Shown here: in pieces, positions 47,469-49,120 of the stretch
Numbering within the stretch: the stretch's first letter is position 1
Layout of the letters: each line of letters opens with the position of its first letter
Position numbers and translations under genes: made by a program
Virus record (IMG/VR): IMGVR_UViG_3300037285_000249
Location: 1-49,120 of that record
Length of the DNA stretch: 49,120 nucleotides
Strand: one strand, 5' to 3'
DNA from: a virus
The notes under the pieces: generated by a model
Seen by the model: the letters and a program-made list of their open reading frames with translations, nothing else
Databases searched by the model: none
What the model was told of the DNA's origin: nothing

Positions 47469-48027
47469 TACTGTCTCTCCTTCCACTACACGGTTCCACC
47501 GCGTGGGCAATGCCTGTACGCATTATAACACAGGTATTGCGCTGGGGCAAGTAGGAAATAGTTTCTGGTGCAAACGTAATTGCAAACATTGATTGCATTT
47601 CCTTGAATCCTGTGCTACTAATATGATCTGCTTCACTGGGCAATACAATAGCACCATCATGCTCGTCAGTGAGATACATGATATAAACATACTCTCCATA
47701 AATCTCACTGTTTTCTGTGTGCAACGCATAACTGTCATCTTTTTGGAATCGCTTGTACTGCATTGCCAATTTTGATTCTGGCGCTGGCAAATTAATATCC
47801 AAATGATGTTGAATACTATCGTATATGGGCTGAAACACTGGAATGGATAGCACACGATAACTCATATCTGTATCGGCCATCAGCGGCGTCATGTCTTTGT
47901 TGTTGACATGTAACATTTTAGCATCAGATGCCATATAGGTTGTCTGCAAATAATTCAAGTCTGCGTCAGACAAGAAGTTGTTTATCGCCCAAACCTGTCC
48001 GTGTACTAAAGTCTGTAAACCACTCAT
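47428..48027 (-). CDS. Prolyl-4-hydroxylase-type 2OG oxygenase
   Basis: The 199-residue protein starts at an ATG after AAGGAAG. VWAINNFLSDADLNYLQTTY is the usual opening of the P4Hc family. MQYKRFQKDDSYALHTENSE holds H103 and E105 (Glu in place of Asp), YVYIMYLTDEHDGAIVLPS the following strands, and CVIMRTGIAHAVEPCSGRRD the distal H175 and Arg. The acidic ligand is Glu instead of the standard Asp, which changes or lowers iron binding in this fold, though some enzymes work with it. It overlaps the sulfotransferase by 62 bases. Confidence 0.72.
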   Translation of the reverse strand: MSGLQTLVHGQVWAINNFLSDADLNYLQTTYMASDAKMLHVNNKDMTPLMADTDMSYRVLSIPVFQPIYDSIQHHLDINLPAPESKLAMQYKRFQKDDSYALHTENSEIYGEYVYIMYLTDEHDGAIVLPSEADHISSTGFKEMQSMFAITFAPETISYLPQRNTCVIMRTGIAHAVEPCSGRRDSIAGWPGFIPQTKR

Positions 48028-48586
48028 ATATTTCTTCCTTGTTATCGAAGGCAGCTAGTTTGTCGCCTATGTTCTGTTTAAATGGCAATTTTCCATTTGC
48101 CGGCATCGTGTATATATCTTCATACCAAATGTGAGTTTCGCATAAAAATTTACGATTGTCAAACTCCACCAGTCGTTGTGCTAATTCATCAAACCATTGT
48201 CGTTGATAATGGCCAGTGTGAGACAATCCGTTGTTACCCTCAGCGTCAAAGCTTGCCCATTTATCAGTGAGATATCCTATCCCGTAACTCAAAAATTGCT
48301 GAAACTTATCATTGCGCTCCACCAATATAACTGGTTTGTCTGCTATGAAATCCCAAATCACATCACTCATCTCTGTACCTGTGTGCAGTTTGAAAACAGA
48401 GTCATCAGTGAGAGTGTGAATGCGATCTTGTGTTTCTTGATCAACGTCATCTGTGTGATAAAAGTCAGGATGGAAATACTCACCTAATTTTTTAGGCATA
48501 TGGTAAACGCTGTTGGGTGTTTGATTGGCGTACCACTGTGCTACAAAACTTGTGCCTGTTCGGGGTGTACCCACAATTATTTTCAT
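47966..48586 (-). CDS. Sulfotransferase-like protein
   Basis: The 206-residue protein begins MKIIVGTPRTGTSFVAQWYA, the 5'-phosphosulfate-binding loop of PAPS-dependent sulfotransferases (GTPRTGTS, like the PKxGTTW/GxPRSGTS types). VILVERNDKFQQFLSYGIGY follows in the 3'-phosphate-binding position, with R91 and S100. The remainder (HIWYEDIYTMPANGKLPF) is shortened. A sulfated glycan or protein could be the product. Phages of marine bacteria often carry such genes beside glycan genes. It is coupled to the upstream gene by ATGA. Confidence 0.75.
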   Translation of the reverse strand: MKIIVGTPRTGTSFVAQWYANQTPNSVYHMPKKLGEYFHPDFYHTDDVDQETQDRIHTLTDDSVFKLHTGTEMSDVIWDFIADKPVILVERNDKFQQFLSYGIGYLTDKWASFDAEGNNGLSHTGHYQRQWFDELAQRLVEFDNRKFLCETHIWYEDIYTMPANGKLPFKQNIGDKLAAFDNKEEIYEWFTDFSTRTGLGDKQLLV

Positions 48587-49050
48587 TTCAATAGTTTGCC
48601 TGCATGATAAAGATCCACATATTCATTAAACGTGATGTCCTCTGTTAATTCAATTTGCATAAACAATCTAAATTCATTTAACGGATTTTCTACCCAATGT
48701 TCAATAGATGTATCCACCAGGGTTGCCCCATCGTAGTGCAGGTTGCCAGCATCAAAAATGGTGGGAATATTGCTTTTATTTATTAATGGTATTGTAATTA
48801 CAGATCCTCTTCCCTGATCAGAATGACGAGTGACATCTTCCCAATTGGAATAGTAATAGATTATTCGAAAGTAATCAGTATTGATCTGTGAAACGATATT
48901 ACCAATACAATCAGGCATTTCTTCTAGCAATAAGAAGTGCAAGCCGGCATGACTATTCTTCTTAAGGGTTGCACTATGATCGTGGTAATATTGAATTACG
49001 ACATCAGGATCAGCAATCTTGAGATCAATTTTGAGATGTAAGTTATTCAT
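48583..49050 (-). CDS. 2OG oxygenase-like (aspartyl hydroxylase type)
   Basis: A 155-residue product whose second half has SNWEDVTRHSDQGRGSVITI (H76-x-D78), PLINKSNIPTIFDAG and TSIEHWVENPLNEFRLFMQI (distal H118 and R128). The order suits a small cupin-type oxygenase; the first 60 residues (LKIDLKIADPDVVIQYYHDH) are a different, helix-rich part. It is the fourth oxygenase-like gene of the minus-strand operon and overlaps the sulfotransferase and the partial gene upstream by four bases each. The family call is by motif reading only. Confidence 0.62.
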   Translation of the reverse strand: MNNLHLKIDLKIADPDVVIQYYHDHSATLKKNSHAGLHFLLLEEMPDCIGNIVSQINTDYFRIIYYYSNWEDVTRHSDQGRGSVITIPLINKSNIPTIFDAGNLHYDGATLVDTSIEHWVENPLNEFRLFMQIELTEDITFNEYVDLYHAGKLLK

Positions 49051-49120
49051 TTTACAGTTGCAACTGACGAATACACGTTGTCACATTGCCATAGAAGATT
49101 GGGTTTGTTGTACAGCACAG
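49047..49120 (-). CDS. C-terminal end of an upstream gene (partial)
   Basis: On the minus strand the frame is open from the window edge to TGA, overlapping the ATG at 49050 (ATGA). The visible end reads LYNKPNLLWQCDNVYSSVAT followed by VK. The overlap matches the operon pattern, so I think it is a real gene end. Too little is present to name it. Confidence 0.5.
   Translation of the reverse strand, partial: VLYNKPNLLWQCDNVYSSVATVK

Noticed and set aside
1-49120. tRNA or rRNA genes
   Set aside because: I saw no cloverleaf with a GGTTCGAATCC-type arm or rRNA-like stretch while reading; a covariance-model scan would be needed to be certain.

Overview
The window reads as part of a large T4-like tailed-phage genome, probably a marine myovirus. 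Three things support this. Genes 1 to 8 (1-5099) look like virion/tail-fibre proteins of the kind found in T4-like phages of marine bacteria. Several genes follow boxes matching or close to the T4 late promoter TATAAATA. Genes are packed with ATGA, TAATG and short overlaps. I saw no rRNA, tRNA, replication gene or CRISPR array, and the host cannot be named. There is no gene-free stretch over 300 bases; the nearest is a 255-base group I intron.

Layout. (1) 1-4682 (+): tail-fibre/adhesin module, including an adhesin with five near-identical 41-residue repeats and tail-fibre assembly proteins of higher GC. (2) 4697-11583 (+): a sigma70-like promoter, a conserved small phage protein, glycosyltransferase-like genes and the first radical SAM enzyme. 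(3) 11567-18065 (-): a sugar-nucleotide operon (cupin, DegT/DnrJ aminotransferase, two epimerases, two methyltransferases, UDP-sugar dehydrogenase, one unknown). (4) 18110-23015: a glycosyltransferase-like gene on +, then on - a second UDP-sugar dehydrogenase carrying a large intein and two SGNH-hydrolase-like genes. (5) 23062-38797 (+): a carbamoyltransferase, small proteins, glycosyltransferase, methyltransferase, 2OG oxygenase, SGNH protein, QueC-like ATP-PPase and seven radical SAM enzymes. (6) 38783-40035: SGNH and SDR-like genes. (7) 40043-42353 (+): twelve tandem paralogous 60-85 residue putative zinc-ribbon proteins. (8) 42343-44473 (+): a ninth radical SAM gene interrupted by a group I intron inside its [4Fe-4S] cysteine motif, preceded by a GIY-YIG homing endonuclease gene and a second, synonymously diverged copy of the first exon. 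(9) 44470-49120: a methyltransferase, then mostly minus-strand genes for 2OG-oxygenase-like proteins, a SET-domain protein, a short SDR-like protein and a sulfotransferase.

How the genes may work together (inference): the window is a modification factory. The sugar operon would supply unusual nucleotide sugars, glycosyltransferases would transfer them, and the carbamoyl-, methyl- and sulfotransferases, SGNH enzymes, oxygenases and radical SAM enzymes would decorate a glycan, virion protein, nucleic acid or peptide. The most unusual elements are the twelve-gene small-protein array and the adjacent intron/endonuclease/duplicated-exon locus, which also abut the radical SAM set. Three classes of selfish element (intein, group I intron, homing endonuclease) sit in this one window.
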